Notes: generated by a model not told the origin, from the sequence alone. A stretch of 64,000 bases of DNA from JBDGYW01 sp964580055 (GCA_964580055.1 CAZOJI010000002.1:62001-126000), one strand, 5' to 3'; shown: positions 8,059-17,763, counted from the stretch's first letter. Program-made: numbers and translations.

Positions 8059-10302
8059 TCAGGTAACCGCGGGTTTGAGGAGCCAGAACTGGTACATGCC
8101 CGCAAAGACATGCGGATTGTCGGCCTCGAACTGATGCCACGCATCCAATGACTGCAGCGCATCTGCATTCGAGAAACGTTTCTTGAATGCAGCCAACGTA
8201 CACCAGTTGGCGAACTCGAAGCCCAGGAACTCGAGTCCCAGATCGGAGATGACTCCTGCAATCTGAGGCAGGGTGAATCTGCCTTCGTGGGCGTGGAACA
8301 ATAGATCTCTGGCGCCATGCAGAGAATGAAAGTCAACGGAACTCAGTAGATGCTCGCCGGCACTGCCACGGAGTTGCTCGATTATCGTCTGTCTTCCCCT
8401 GCGGATATCGTCTTCGGTAGCATCGTAACCTCTCTCGGCGATGAAATCTCTCACCTTGACGATCTCTTCACGCGCGCGGGCGCTATACAATCCGATTCTC
8501 ATTATGCCGCCCGGCTTCAAGAGCTTGGTCAGGATTCGCCACCCTGCAACCGGATCCTCCATGTGGTGCAACACGCCCACACACTCGATTATGTCCAGCG
8601 GTTCCGACCAGGCGTCCAGCGAGAGTATGTCTCCCTGCATCAATGCGATGTCGTCCACGCCGAAGTCTCTCATCCTTCTCAGCGCGTAAGCGAGACTGGT
8701 CATACTCAGATCCATGCCGACGATCTGTGCGTCCTTGAAGCGAGAGCGAGTGAGCAGCAACTGCTTGCCGGTTCCGCAACCGGCCACCAGGACCTTGGGC
8801 GGTTCCGTGGTTCTCAGACGGGCGACATCGAAACCCGGGAACAAGTCACGCATAACGTCGGGCACCGTCTTGGGTTGCAGTGTATTGACGGAAGTCCATC
8901 TCGGGTAGGGATGTTCCTCGTATTGCGCTCGTACTTTCGTGGAGATGTCGCCGAATGTCTCTCCGAATACCGGTATCTGGTCCCGCAGCTCTAGTTCAAG
9001 TAATGGCTCCTCGATCTGTTGAGTGAGCAATGTCAGATAATCCTGCTCGGCGTCCGCTCGCGTCGATTCTAAGATCTCCGCCGATCTGTCCCAATCCGCG
9101 AGCCTGACGTAGCAGGCAACAACAGCGATTCTGAAACGGTCACGCGAGTTTGCTTCCAGAGGCTCGCTTGCCATCTCCGATATGAGGCGATCGAAAAGTG
9201 AGACGTCTTCCGGGGTTTCCTCAAAGACGTAGCCGTTCATGAAGCACTGTCGGGCGAGAGCACATATCAAGTTCGGGTTCTGAACGCACCAGCGGTCATC
9301 GATGTCTGCGCGCACAGAAACACCCAGCAGGTATCGCCTCAGCTTCGTTAGGAACCGCTCGAGATCAACATCGGGCAATATTACCCTCTGCAGCACGGTC
9401 AGAAACGAGCGTTCAGAAAGCACTGCCACTGTTTCGCTGCGATCCAGGTCGCGGAACAGAGAGGTCTCGTCTTCGCGCGCTAGCTCGATCAGCCTGCGTA
9501 TCGACGCGTCACGCAAGAGTATCTGCCTCACGACCTTGGCCAGCGACTGGTGGTCGATTCCTTCCTTTAGCAAGGATGCCAGAAGTATATCGCTCAACCG
9601 CTTCTCGTCCTGTACCTCCGAAAACTCCAACTGTGAAAAGGTAGAGGCGAAGGTGACCCATAAGGACGTGTTCTCAGGATCTGCTTGAATCGCACGCCAA
9701 TGCATATTGAACGCAGCAGCGGCATCGTTTCGCTCTCGAAATACGCTGCCCAAGAGACTGAGCGCGTTGGCAGAATCCGGGTGAATCTCGAGTAGGTCCC
9801 GGAGGACTGTTTCGGCATCTTCGAGCTGTCCTGTCCTAATCAAGGCCTTGCTCAGGTTCTCCATCGTTTGCGCGTCGTCCGGACGAAACTCCAGCATGCT
9901 CCGAAAGGCGTCGGCGGCCTCTGCGAACCGGCCCAGGTCGGCTAGCACGCATGCTCTACTATTCAGCGCTTCGACGTAATCGGGTTCGAGAGCCAAGGCC
10001 CTTTCGAGATAGTCCAAGGACTCGTCGTATCGCCTCAGGCGACGCAAACAGATCCCCAGATTGTTCAGGTAGACGACGTTTTCGGGATCGTGTTCCAATG
10101 CCCTCTCGATCAAAACCCTGCCGCGATCGGGGTGTCCTGAGTCCATTTCCACAACCCCGAGCAGGTGGTTGGCATCCGCATGATCGGGGCTGACATCGAG
10201 AACGCTTCGGTAGAGCTGTTCGGCCCCGGCAAGTCTGCCCCGTTTGTGCAGCGATACTGCTTGTTCGAGTGTCGCAGCGATGCCATTTGATCCAGCCGTC
10301 AT
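8059..10302 (-). CDS. TPR-repeat protein fused to a SAM-dependent methyltransferase
   Basis: 747 aa from ATG 10302, which has GGAAGAATGGAG just upstream; the frame is open further up to 10479 but that stretch looks like promoter DNA. About six TPRs cover residues 8-215. A helical linker follows, then the motif EEHPYPRW common in TPR-methyltransferases, then a class I methyltransferase domain from about residue 503: VLVAGCGTGK (SAM loop), GMDLS, and IIECVGVLHHMEDP with KPGG. It is the first gene of the minus-strand operon (17-base gap to the ATP-grasp gene). It probably O- or N-methylates a glycan or a protein; TPRs suggest a protein partner. Confidence 0.78.
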   Translation of the reverse strand: MTAGSNGIAATLEQAVSLHKRGRLAGAEQLYRSVLDVSPDHADANHLLGVVEMDSGHPDRGRVLIERALEHDPENVVYLNNLGICLRRLRRYDESLDYLERALALEPDYVEALNSRACVLADLGRFAEAADAFRSMLEFRPDDAQTMENLSKALIRTGQLEDAETVLRDLLEIHPDSANALSLLGSVFRERNDAAAAFNMHWRAIQADPENTSLWVTFASTFSQLEFSEVQDEKRLSDILLASLLKEGIDHQSLAKVVRQILLRDASIRRLIELAREDETSLFRDLDRSETVAVLSERSFLTVLQRVILPDVDLERFLTKLRRYLLGVSVRADIDDRWCVQNPNLICALARQCFMNGYVFEETPEDVSLFDRLISEMASEPLEANSRDRFRIAVVACYVRLADWDRSAEILESTRADAEQDYLTLLTQQIEEPLLELELRDQIPVFGETFGDISTKVRAQYEEHPYPRWTSVNTLQPKTVPDVMRDLFPGFDVARLRTTEPPKVLVAGCGTGKQLLLTRSRFKDAQIVGMDLSMTSLAYALRRMRDFGVDDIALMQGDILSLDAWSEPLDIIECVGVLHHMEDPVAGWRILTKLLKPGGIMRIGLYSARAREEIVKVRDFIAERGYDATEDDIRRGRQTIIEQLRGSAGEHLLSSVDFHSLHGARDLLFHAHEGRFTLPQIAGVISDLGLEFLGFEFANWCTLAAFKKRFSNADALQSLDAWHQFEADNPHVFAGMYQFWLLKPAVT

Positions 10303-10679
10303 TAACGCGCTCCATTCTTCCCGTCTTGGGTCCGTTGTCTTGGCGTTTGCCCCGGAAAGAGCAAGATCCGTGCGCGGCATCGGCTGAGGGTTGCGGTTTC
10401 TCTCGCCACGGGAATTCGGCCGCTGCGCTGCTGTGACGGCACTTTCTGACTTGTGCAACACGTGGAGCGGATGTGCCAAACCGGAAGTTGTTGCCGGTAC
10501 GACCGGTCATCGGTGACCGGTGCACTCGGCCAGCTTTGAACGCCGAGCACTGCTTCGTTCCGAGTGTGTAAATGCATGATGATATGGAGGTTATGACGAG
10601 AGTGGCGTGCCCTCGTTACGCCTGTGTTTGCGGGTACGAAGATTGCCCCTGAGGACACGTGAATAGAACACGGATGACT
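10303..10679. promoter_or_regulatory. Divergent intergenic region between the TPR-methyltransferase and aminotransferase genes
   Basis: About 375 bases without a convincing gene. It separates the minus-strand operon from the plus-strand aminotransferase operon. On the plus strand a sigma-54 type element lies at 10632-10646. An inverted repeat ACGAG ... CTCGT sits just upstream of it around 10594-10615 and could be an activator site. On the minus strand only a poor sigma-54 like match (10361-10375, lacking the conserved GG) is present. Confidence 0.5.
10632..10646 (+). promoter_or_regulatory. Sigma-54 (-24/-12) promoter candidate before the aminotransferase operon
   Basis: The sequence GGGTACGAAGATTGC fits TGGYACGNNNNTTGC except for the first base, with GG and GC 10 bases apart as required. 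The implied transcription start is near 10658. This would make a GTG at 10659 leaderless and favours ATG 10680 as the translation start. The same motif precedes flagellar operons in this window. Confidence 0.65.
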
Positions 10680-11858
10680 ATGGATTCCGAATCGCAACCG
10701 GCCATTCGGCTGATGATTCCCGACATGCCGTCTGCCAGGGACTTGCTGCCTTGGCTCGAGCGGATTGACCGAACTCGGCATTACACGAACTTCGGTCCTT
10801 TGGCGCGGGAATTCGAAGCACGAATCGAAGAGAGACTACGAGGCGAGAATCTGGCTGGAGACCCGGATGCCGTCCGGGTTGCGTCTGCCAGTTCCGGAAC
10901 AGTTGCCCTCGAGTTGGCGGCTACCGCCATCGGTCTTGATGACAATGCCGCAGTCATGGTTCCGGCGCTCACGTTCCCGGGGACCGCAACTGCAATGAGA
11001 CGCTGCCGTGGGCGGATCGTTTTGGTCGATGTGGACCCCGCGTCCTGGTGTCTGACGCCGGAGATTGCAAGGAAAGCTCTCGACTACACAGATGTGGACA
11101 TGGTGGTCCCTGTCGCGGGCTTCGGACGGCCCTTGCCGGCAGATGACTGGGATCGGTTCGCAGTCGAGACAGGCATTCCTGTGCTCATGGATGCCGCTGC
11201 GGCATTCGGTAGCCAGGGGATCGGGCGTAGATGTACCACCGTGTTCAGCCTGCATGCGACCAAGACGCTGTGCACCGGGGAAGGAGGCCTGGTCGTGTCG
11301 TGTTCCGAAGAGCTGATCGCAAAGGTGAGAGAATTGAGCAACTTCGGGTTCTCTGGAAGAGGACTGGCCGGCACGGCGGGGCAGAACGGCAAGCTCAGCG
11401 AATACCACGCGGCCGTGGGGTTGGCCCAGTTGGCGCGGCTGGATCGGGTGTTGATGAGACGTCAACGAGTATGGGTGCAATACCGGCGCCGTTTGAGCAA
11501 TCAGGGAGACTGGCTGATCCTACAGAGTGACGACGACTTCACCCGCGCAGTGTTCCCGGTGAAGATCATTGGTGACTACGGCGCGGCACGTTTGGCTGAG
11601 CAGCTGGCCGGTGAGAACGTTGAGACGAGGAGATGGTATTACCCGCCGCTGGACCAACAGCCGGCGTTCTCCGATGGCACCATCGTGGGCCCCGGAGGCT
11701 GTGATCATTTGCCTGTCACCCGGTTCCTCGGGTCCAGCCTGCTTGGACTTCCGTTTCACTCCTTTCTCAGTGATTTCGAGATCGCCCGAGTCTGTTCCTT
11801 GATATTCACGTTTCTAGGCGCTGGCCGCCTGCGTCGCAGGCATTACGTAGTGGCTTGA
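10680..11858 (+). CDS. DegT/DnrJ/EryC1/StrS-family PLP aminotransferase
   Basis: 392 aa from ATG 10680; in-frame alternatives are ATG 10674 and GTG 10659, the latter lying on the predicted transcription start. Family features in order are ASASSGTVALELA near 65-77, VPALTFPGTATA (sugar aminotransferase signature), MDAAAAFGS, and the PLP lysine in FSLHATKTLCTGEGG near residue 200. These enzymes transfer an amino group from Glu or Gln to a keto-sugar nucleotide. The product could feed the acyltransferases at 1823-3537. It is first in a plus-strand run with the TPR-sulfotransferase and the methyltransferase-like gene, under a sigma-54 candidate promoter. Confidence 0.8.
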   Translation: MDSESQPAIRLMIPDMPSARDLLPWLERIDRTRHYTNFGPLAREFEARIEERLRGENLAGDPDAVRVASASSGTVALELAATAIGLDDNAAVMVPALTFPGTATAMRRCRGRIVLVDVDPASWCLTPEIARKALDYTDVDMVVPVAGFGRPLPADDWDRFAVETGIPVLMDAAAAFGSQGIGRRCTTVFSLHATKTLCTGEGGLVVSCSEELIAKVRELSNFGFSGRGLAGTAGQNGKLSEYHAAVGLAQLARLDRVLMRRQRVWVQYRRRLSNQGDWLILQSDDDFTRAVFPVKIIGDYGAARLAEQLAGENVETRRWYYPPLDQQPAFSDGTIVGPGGCDHLPVTRFLGSSLLGLPFHSFLSDFEIARVCSLIFTFLGAGRLRRRHYVVA

Positions 11859-11890
11859 TCATTCGTGCTGGCGAGTCGAAGAAGGGGCTG

Positions 11891-14140
11891 ATGAAAACCA
11901 AGAGTTCAGAGAACTCGAGGAATACTGACCAACTGCAGATGCAAGCATCCGATTGGTCCGGCGAGGTGACGGTCGCACAGGCCCTGCAATTGGCCATACG
12001 TTCCTACGAAGCGGGACAGCTAAAAGAGGCGGAGCAGGTCTGCAGTCAGGTTCTAGGCGCTGATCCAGATAACCCTGATGCGTACCATTTGCTTGGTGCC
12101 ATTGCACATCGAGCGGGCAAGAGCCAATTGGCGATCGAGTTATTCGGACGATCCATTGAAGCCGCCCCTCAAAACGCGGAAGTCCATTTCAATCTCGGGA
12201 GTGTGCTGAAAAATCTCGGCAACCTGGAGCAGGCAGGAGAAGCATTCGCCGAAGCGGTCGAGCTGAGACCCGACTACGCGGAAGCACACAACAATCTCGG
12301 CGCGGTGCTTCACGCGTTGATGAGACCCCACGATGCTATTGCGTGTTTCGCCAAGGCTGTGGCGTTCAAACCGGAATACGTAATGGCGCACTTCAACCTG
12401 GGAGGCGCTCTAGAGCAAGTCGGGCGGCACGAGGATGCGGCTGCGAGCTTCCGCCGGGCAATATCGCTCAAGCCTGAATTCGCAGAAGCTCACCGTTGCC
12501 TCGGCGAGATAATGATGCGGCTTCATCGAGATGAGGAGGCGCTGGCAGCTCTGAAAACGGCGGTGTCTCTCGCTCCGCAGAATGCGCAGAGCCAAAACAA
12601 CCTGGGTGCTGTGCAGCAGCGCCTGGGTCTTTTGGACGATGCTGTCCAAAGCTTCACAACAGCCCTGTCGATCGATCCGCACTACGCAAACGCAAACAAC
12701 AACCTTGGCGCAGCAATGCAGCGCCTGGGACGTCTGGATGATGCGATTGACTGCTATCGGAGGGCACTGGCAGCGAAACCGGACTATCCCGAGGCACAAA
12801 ACAACCTCGGTGCTGCATTGCGCGACAGCGGGCATCTGGAACAGGCTGTCCAATGTTTCCGGAAGGCCCTCGAGAAGGAGCCGGAGTACGCCGAGGCTTA
12901 CAACAATCTCGGTGCGACACTCCAAGATCTCGGACGTGTCGAGAGCGCCATGGAGTGCTTCCAGGCGGCCCTGTCCATCTGTTCTACCTATGGCGATGCA
13001 CAATTCAACCTGAGCGGAGCGCTCAAACGGCTGGGGCGCCTGGACGAGGCCGCTGAGAGTTATAGAAAGACCATCACGCTGGATCCTGACAACGCAGAGG
13101 CGCACAGGCTCCTGTCGATGATCCAGGAGCGTGTCGAGGATGACGAGGCGATCGCAGCCATGGAAGGACTCTACTCACAGGCTGGGGTCTCCGACGAGCA
13201 GAAGATGCACCTGGCCTTCGGTTTGAGCAAGGCGTACGAGGCAAAGAAGCAGTATGGGAAAGTGTTTCCATATCTTCGCGCGGCGAACTCCATTAGACGC
13301 CGCTCCTATGAGTATTCCATTGCCGATGACAAGGATCACTTGGGGAGAATCAAAGAGGTGTTTTCCGCGCGTTTCTTCGAGCGCCTCGGGAACGGAGGTT
13401 GTACCGACAGAACTCCGATCTTCATCCTCGGAATGCCAAGATCGGGCACCACGCTGGTGGAACAGATCCTGGCCAGCCACTCGCAGGTCTTCGGGGCCGG
13501 CGAGCTGCCGGATCTGGAGAACCTCGTCGAAGACCAATGCCAGCATCGTTTCCCTGAGAGAGTACTGGAGTGGGGAGGGGAGGAACTTTGGCATTTGGGT
13601 GCGAGATACGTAGGGAGAGTGAGACGCCATTCTACAACGGCCACGTACATTACCGACAAGTTGCCTGCCAACTTCCTGTTTCTCGGACTCATCAAGGCAA
13701 TCCTTCCCAATGCCAGCGTCATTCACTGCATGCGGGACCCGATGGACAATTGCTACTCCATCTACAAGCACTACTTCACCGGGTTGAAGAAATACACGAA
13801 CGATCTGGAGGAACTCGGGCGCTACTACACCTACTACGCGGATTTGATGGATCATTGGCGCGAGACGATACCTGAGTTCTTCTTCGATCTGCAGTACGAG
13901 GAACTCGTACGTGATCAGGAAAGCCTGACCAGAGAGCTGCTCGACTTCTGCGGGCTACCGTGGGAACCGGCTTGTCTGTCTTTTCACGAAACGAAGCGGG
14001 ATGTCGCCACAGCGAGCGCGGTACAGGTCCGTCGCCCCATGAACTCCGATTCCGTTCAGCTTTGGAAGCACTACGAGAATGAACTCCAGCCTTTGCTGCG
14101 GATTCTCAGAGAAGCGGAACGGTATCCCACAACCAAGTGA
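11891..14140 (+). CDS. TPR-repeat sulfotransferase, large
   Basis: 749 aa from ATG 11891, which follows AGAAGGGGCTG; a TTG at 11855 overlapping the previous stop is less likely. Around a dozen TPRs of the type AEAxNNLGAxLxxLGR fill residues about 35-440. The sulfotransferase domain starts near 508 with the 5'-phosphosulfate loop ILGMPRSGTTLVEQIL and continues with the 3'-phosphate site VIHCMRDPMDNCYSIYK and the domain end LQYEELV...LLDFCGLPWE. Such proteins transfer sulfate from PAPS to a glycan hydroxyl or a tyrosine. TPRs suggest a protein substrate or scaffold. No signal peptide is seen, so it should act in the cytoplasm. Confidence 0.82.
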   Translation: MKTKSSENSRNTDQLQMQASDWSGEVTVAQALQLAIRSYEAGQLKEAEQVCSQVLGADPDNPDAYHLLGAIAHRAGKSQLAIELFGRSIEAAPQNAEVHFNLGSVLKNLGNLEQAGEAFAEAVELRPDYAEAHNNLGAVLHALMRPHDAIACFAKAVAFKPEYVMAHFNLGGALEQVGRHEDAAASFRRAISLKPEFAEAHRCLGEIMMRLHRDEEALAALKTAVSLAPQNAQSQNNLGAVQQRLGLLDDAVQSFTTALSIDPHYANANNNLGAAMQRLGRLDDAIDCYRRALAAKPDYPEAQNNLGAALRDSGHLEQAVQCFRKALEKEPEYAEAYNNLGATLQDLGRVESAMECFQAALSICSTYGDAQFNLSGALKRLGRLDEAAESYRKTITLDPDNAEAHRLLSMIQERVEDDEAIAAMEGLYSQAGVSDEQKMHLAFGLSKAYEAKKQYGKVFPYLRAANSIRRRSYEYSIADDKDHLGRIKEVFSARFFERLGNGGCTDRTPIFILGMPRSGTTLVEQILASHSQVFGAGELPDLENLVEDQCQHRFPERVLEWGGEELWHLGARYVGRVRRHSTTATYITDKLPANFLFLGLIKAILPNASVIHCMRDPMDNCYSIYKHYFTGLKKYTNDLEELGRYYTYYADLMDHWRETIPEFFFDLQYEELVRDQESLTRELLDFCGLPWEPACLSFHETKRDVATASAVQVRRPMNSDSVQLWKHYENELQPLLRILREAERYPTTK

Positions 14141-14220
14141 CTCATGTGATTCATGCTGCTGCGGAAGACCGATCGAGAATCATGTGAACGCAAGATCGAT
14201 ACGCACAGGAGAGAAACCCG

Positions 14221-14982
14221 ATGGCGCTATTAGCGGGTCACGGACTGTTCTTGATCAAGCACGTACTGCCAAGGGTGAAGAACAGAGACTCGATGTTGGG
14301 CATAGGGAGAATGTCGATGAGCTGGAATATCGACGACCTGTTGACACATCTGGAGAGAGCTGGCGTTGCATACAACGAGGAAGCGGGCACGAGAATAGGA
14401 TTACGAAACAGCCGGTATTCGTCTCGCGACTTCTTCGAGCTGTTGGGTTTCGATGATTGTCAAGACATCGACTTCAACGAAAACGAAGGCTGTACCGTTC
14501 TACACGACATGAACTATCCGATTTCACCAGATCTGCGGAACGCCTTCGACTTCGTTTTCGAGAATGGTACGATTGAGCACATCTTCGATGTGAAGACTGT
14601 GATTGGGAACATAGCCAGCGCCGTGAAGGTAGGCGGCACGGTATGTCACCTGTCTCCAATGGCTGCTTTCAACCACGGTTTCTACAATTTCTCGCTGAAC
14701 TTCTTCTACGATTTCTACGAGTCGAACGGCTTCTCGAACATGGAGTCGTTCATGCTTCGCAGCGCGCGAGATTGGAGAAAGAACCAGAACACATTATGGG
14801 AGCCGTGGCCGTATACGCATGAACAGGTATACGTGAACCCCGATGTCTTCACCTCGGAATACAGCCAGATGGGAATCGGCTTCATCGCCGAGAAAGAGAG
14901 GCATTTGGACGAGGTAGTCGTGCCAGTGCAGGCAGCGTACGATAGAGCCAAGGATCTGCAGAGTGAGCTGAGGAATTGGTGA
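14221..14982 (+). CDS. Methyltransferase-like protein (class I, degenerate)
   Basis: 253 aa. ATG 14221 has AGGAGAG ten bases upstream. The middle resembles the acidic and post-III motifs of SAM methyltransferases: FDFVFENGTIEHIFDV followed by AVKVGGTVCHLSPM. A classic glycine-rich SAM loop is not obvious, because the N-terminal half reads NSRYSSRDFFELLGF, so catalysis is uncertain. The stop codon abuts the stop of the minus-strand TPR-sulfotransferase with no bases between them. It follows the aminotransferase and sulfotransferase genes and is probably in their operon. Confidence 0.55.
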   Translation: MALLAGHGLFLIKHVLPRVKNRDSMLGIGRMSMSWNIDDLLTHLERAGVAYNEEAGTRIGLRNSRYSSRDFFELLGFDDCQDIDFNENEGCTVLHDMNYPISPDLRNAFDFVFENGTIEHIFDVKTVIGNIASAVKVGGTVCHLSPMAAFNHGFYNFSLNFFYDFYESNGFSNMESFMLRSARDWRKNQNTLWEPWPYTHEQVYVNPDVFTSEYSQMGIGFIAEKERHLDEVVVPVQAAYDRAKDLQSELRNW

Positions 14983-16587
14983 CTAGCCGTGGCGTCGACC
15001 TTGGCCATCCTCGAGACATTTGAGCAGTGGCTCCAGGTGAGTCTCGTAGTCCCTCCACTTGCCCACCGAGGAGGTATAGATGTCCTTCCTGACTTGGTCG
15101 GCGCTCGGCGTTTGGATGGATTGCCGCCCCTCGTGGAATCGCAGGCACCTCTCATCCCAGGATAGGCCGCAGAACTCGATCATCCGGCGGATCTGCGTGG
15201 AGGAATCGTAGACCAGCTCTTCGTACTGCATCTCGAGCACCCGCAAGGGCAACACGTTTTCCCAATGCCGCATCAAACTCTCGTATGCGATATAGTAGCG
15301 TCCCAGCTCCTCGAGATCGTTGAGAAAAGTGGCCTGTAACCGGCAGTAAGAGGATAGACAACTGTCTCGTGGGTCGCGACGACAGTGGATGACGGTAGCG
15401 TTTGGAAACATCAGCGCAATCAACCAGAGATATCTGAAATTGAACGGATTCTTGTCTACGATCCTGGTGGGACAGAGTGGGTGAGCATGTCGCTGTAGGG
15501 TGTCCAGATAGCATTGAGCCAGCCTGGCTATATGGTCTTGGTTTACATGCTCGACCAACTGCTCGAAGGAGTCCGGTTTGCCAGACTTGATGCACGCCCG
15601 CATGACGGACCGGTTGAACTCTTCGATCTGGAGCAGTTCTCCCACCCCGAGGGCATCTGGGTGTGTTGCGATGATCTGCTCGCAAAGGGTGGTACCCGAC
15701 CTTGGCATCCCTACAACGAATACTGGCGTTGCGCTGTCAATTCCCCAGCCGGTTCTTGCTTCGAAGTATGAACGGGTCAATGATTCGAGTTCAGCCAGCG
15801 ACCGTAGCTGCTCTTCTACCGGTTCTGCCACCGAAGGCTGTTTTTTCTTGAGTTCGTTGGAAGAACGGAAGCATGCAAAGGCCTTGTCATATTCGCCGGC
15901 TTTCTCATAAGCCCTGCCGAGCGTTGCTTCGAGCAACACGGCGTTGGTGCCGGTCAGCCTCTCCTGTCTCAACCGCAGCAGCCTTCCCAATTCCGTGTCT
16001 TTCGAGTCGGCACCTCTCAATTCGAATAGCACGCAATTGGCTGCGACGTTGTTGCGGCTCAGCTCTACAGCTCTCTGAAGCAGTGTCTCGGCTTCTCGTT
16101 TCTCTCCCCGCTCGCGGAGCAGGTTGCCTAGGTTGATCAGGGCTTCGACGTAATCGCGGTTCAATACGATTGCACGCCGGAAGGCCCATTCTGCCTCGCG
16201 TGGTTCCTTGTTACGGCGCAACGACGTACCGACATTGTTCCAGGCCTGCGCGAATTCGGAGTCAATTGCGGTTGCGTGCCGGAAGCATGCAAACGCCCGG
16301 CCATCTAGCCTCTTGTTGGTGTATGCAACCCCTAGATTGTTGTAAGCCTGAGCATCATTCGGGTTGACCGAAATGGCTCTGGTGAGAAGCGCAATCGCTT
16401 TGTCTGGTTCACCGTGCACGAGGGCTATGGCGCCGAGGTTTCTGAGAGAGTCAGGGTGATCCGGTCGTTCTCGCAGTAGGTCTATGTACAGCTTTTCAGC
16501 GACCTCTAGATTGCCGGCCGTGTGATGGTTGAACGCGGCCTCGAACGTGCCTCGTACATCTGGGAGGGCTGGTGCGACGGAGTTCAT
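14983..16587 (-). CDS. TPR-repeat sulfotransferase, second copy
   Basis: 534 aa from ATG 16587 (GAAGGGG six bases upstream; a GTG two codons earlier is possible). Five TPR-like repeats occupy residues about 10-215. The sulfotransferase domain follows with VVGMPRSGTTLCEQII, VIHCRRDPRDSCLSSY and EMQYEELVYD...MIEFCGLSWDE. It is homologous to the protein at 11891-14140, with fewer TPRs. It lies 10 bases downstream of the smaller sulfotransferase on the same strand, so both probably share the sigma-54 candidate promoter at 17509-17523. Confidence 0.82.
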   Translation of the reverse strand: MNSVAPALPDVRGTFEAAFNHHTAGNLEVAEKLYIDLLRERPDHPDSLRNLGAIALVHGEPDKAIALLTRAISVNPNDAQAYNNLGVAYTNKRLDGRAFACFRHATAIDSEFAQAWNNVGTSLRRNKEPREAEWAFRRAIVLNRDYVEALINLGNLLRERGEKREAETLLQRAVELSRNNVAANCVLFELRGADSKDTELGRLLRLRQERLTGTNAVLLEATLGRAYEKAGEYDKAFACFRSSNELKKKQPSVAEPVEEQLRSLAELESLTRSYFEARTGWGIDSATPVFVVGMPRSGTTLCEQIIATHPDALGVGELLQIEEFNRSVMRACIKSGKPDSFEQLVEHVNQDHIARLAQCYLDTLQRHAHPLCPTRIVDKNPFNFRYLWLIALMFPNATVIHCRRDPRDSCLSSYCRLQATFLNDLEELGRYYIAYESLMRHWENVLPLRVLEMQYEELVYDSSTQIRRMIEFCGLSWDERCLRFHEGRQSIQTPSADQVRKDIYTSSVGKWRDYETHLEPLLKCLEDGQGRRHG

Positions 16588-16597
16588 GGGCACCCCT

Positions 16598-17443
16598 TCA
16601 GTCTTCTCGAGAAACCTGGGCTGTGCATGCGGTACCGTAGTTGAAGATCGCAGCGAAGTCGCTGCACACTGATGTGACTGTGTCTATCTCTGCCGGGGTG
16701 AGCACGTCCTTGTGCTTCCCGATCGACTCGCTCGTTATGCTTTTGCCCAACAAACCGGACGACCAGAACTCCTGTTCCGGTGTCGAGTCCCTGATGTCGA
16801 CGTATCCGGTATCGAAGCCACGCGCGGGATCAATGCCTTCCAAGCACAGACCGGTGAATTCTCTGAGCGTCCGAATGATGTCGTCAGCGTGTAATACTAC
16901 GTCTTCGTAACGGACGAACAGCACTGCTTCCAACAGTTCTTGTTTCCCAGAATTGACTACCGGTCCGTAGACTGCTTTGAACATCTCCGACAGCCGTTCG
17001 ACGTTTCGGTCGGCCATAACGGATCTTATCCCGGCTGACCGCTGTTTCTCCCCCACCCTTATCAGAGATGCTACGGCATCGAGTGGGTTCCTCACGGTGC
17101 AAACAAACTTGGCCGCGGGAACCAAATCGTGTAACGCTGGGAAGAATGGGGTGAGGTCAGGATCCTTCACAACGAGGTTTTCTACGCCGCCATTTGTAGC
17201 TCGCATGACCTCGAAGAAACCATCTATGACGCCACGGTGGAATCGGCGGAGGTTTTCCCTGGATAAGAAATAGTCTTTGGTGAATGCGTCGAATTCCTGC
17301 AAACCGCGTTCATAGGCCGTGACCAGGCGCCTCAGATATCTGGCCTCGTGCACATACCTGTTGGTCGATTCGTCCTGACAGAGTATCATCTGCAGCAGAG
17401 ACGTTCCCGTGCGTGGCCCCCCACCGACGACTATGTATCCCAC
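16598..17443 (-). CDS. Sulfotransferase, single-domain
   Basis: 281 aa, GTG start with AAGGGAGCGA upstream. The PAPS phosphosulfate loop GGGPRTGTSLLQ is at the very N-terminus, and the 3'-phosphate site is CTVRNPLDAVASLIR near residue 115. No TPRs and no signal peptide are present. It begins a two-gene minus-strand operon with the TPR-sulfotransferase. Three sulfotransferases within 6 kb suggest that sulfation is a main output of this island, on either a glycan or a protein. Confidence 0.8.
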   Translation of the reverse strand: MGYIVVGGGPRTGTSLLQMILCQDESTNRYVHEARYLRRLVTAYERGLQEFDAFTKDYFLSRENLRRFHRGVIDGFFEVMRATNGGVENLVVKDPDLTPFFPALHDLVPAAKFVCTVRNPLDAVASLIRVGEKQRSAGIRSVMADRNVERLSEMFKAVYGPVVNSGKQELLEAVLFVRYEDVVLHADDIIRTLREFTGLCLEGIDPARGFDTGYVDIRDSTPEQEFWSSGLLGKSITSESIGKHKDVLTPAEIDTVTSVCSDFAAIFNYGTACTAQVSRED

Positions 17444-17508
17444 TCGCTCCCTTTGCTGTTGCTGTTCTTGCAGGCCCTTTGTTCATACGCAGGCTCAACC
17501 GGAATGGA

Positions 17509-17523
17509 GCAACCCTCGTGCCG
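17509..17523 (-). promoter_or_regulatory. Sigma-54 promoter for the minus-strand sulfotransferase operon
   Basis: On the minus strand the sequence is CGGCACGAGGGTTGC, which matches TGGCACGNNNNTTGC at every position but the first. The implied start of transcription is near 17497, leaving a leader of about 54 bases before the GTG at 17443. Confidence 0.75.
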
Positions 17524-17588
17524 CAACAGGGTAGCGCCACGTTGACCAGCCGATACCGCCGAATCGCCGTACGTATGTGGCAGCTTTG

Positions 17589-17603
17589 AGGAACAGGACT
17601 TGC
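17589..17603 (+). promoter_or_regulatory. Weaker sigma-54 promoter candidate for the carbamoyltransferase gene
   Basis: AGGAACAGGACTTGC keeps the invariant GG and GC with 10-base spacing and the TTGC box, but differs at three positions of the -24 box. The leader to ATG 17764 would be about 150 bases, long for this window. Confidence 0.35.
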
Positions 17604-17763
17604 CATTTCTCAGATCAACAGGAAGACACAGGTACGGAACCGCCGCTTGGGAATGCTCCACCATGCACGATGCGGACGGTTTTTCCGGTGGGGCCGGCTG
17701 ATTGTTTCCGGCACGGAACCGTGAACGGGCAAGCCTGCATTGGACGAGAATGAGAAGGGGCTC

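Larger units (their letters stand above)
17444..17763. promoter_or_regulatory. Divergent promoter region between the sulfotransferase and carbamoyltransferase genes
   Basis: 320 bases with no gene that I can support. It holds a strong minus-strand sigma-54 element (17509-17523) and a weaker plus-strand one (17589-17603), 65 bases apart. A shared activator-binding site between them is possible but I could not pick one out. Confidence 0.5.

Noticed and set aside
8041..8203. N-terminal extension of the ATP-grasp protein
   Set aside because: It would overlap the upstream methyltransferase gene, is Cys-rich and unlike the family. The Rossmann start at MEKILVTG has a good ribosome site.
10361..10375. 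Minus-strand sigma-54 like sequence GCGCACGGATCTTGC before the TPR-methyltransferase operon
   Set aside because: The first G of the invariant GG is replaced by C. The distance to ATG 10302 would fit, but the match is too weak to list as a promoter.
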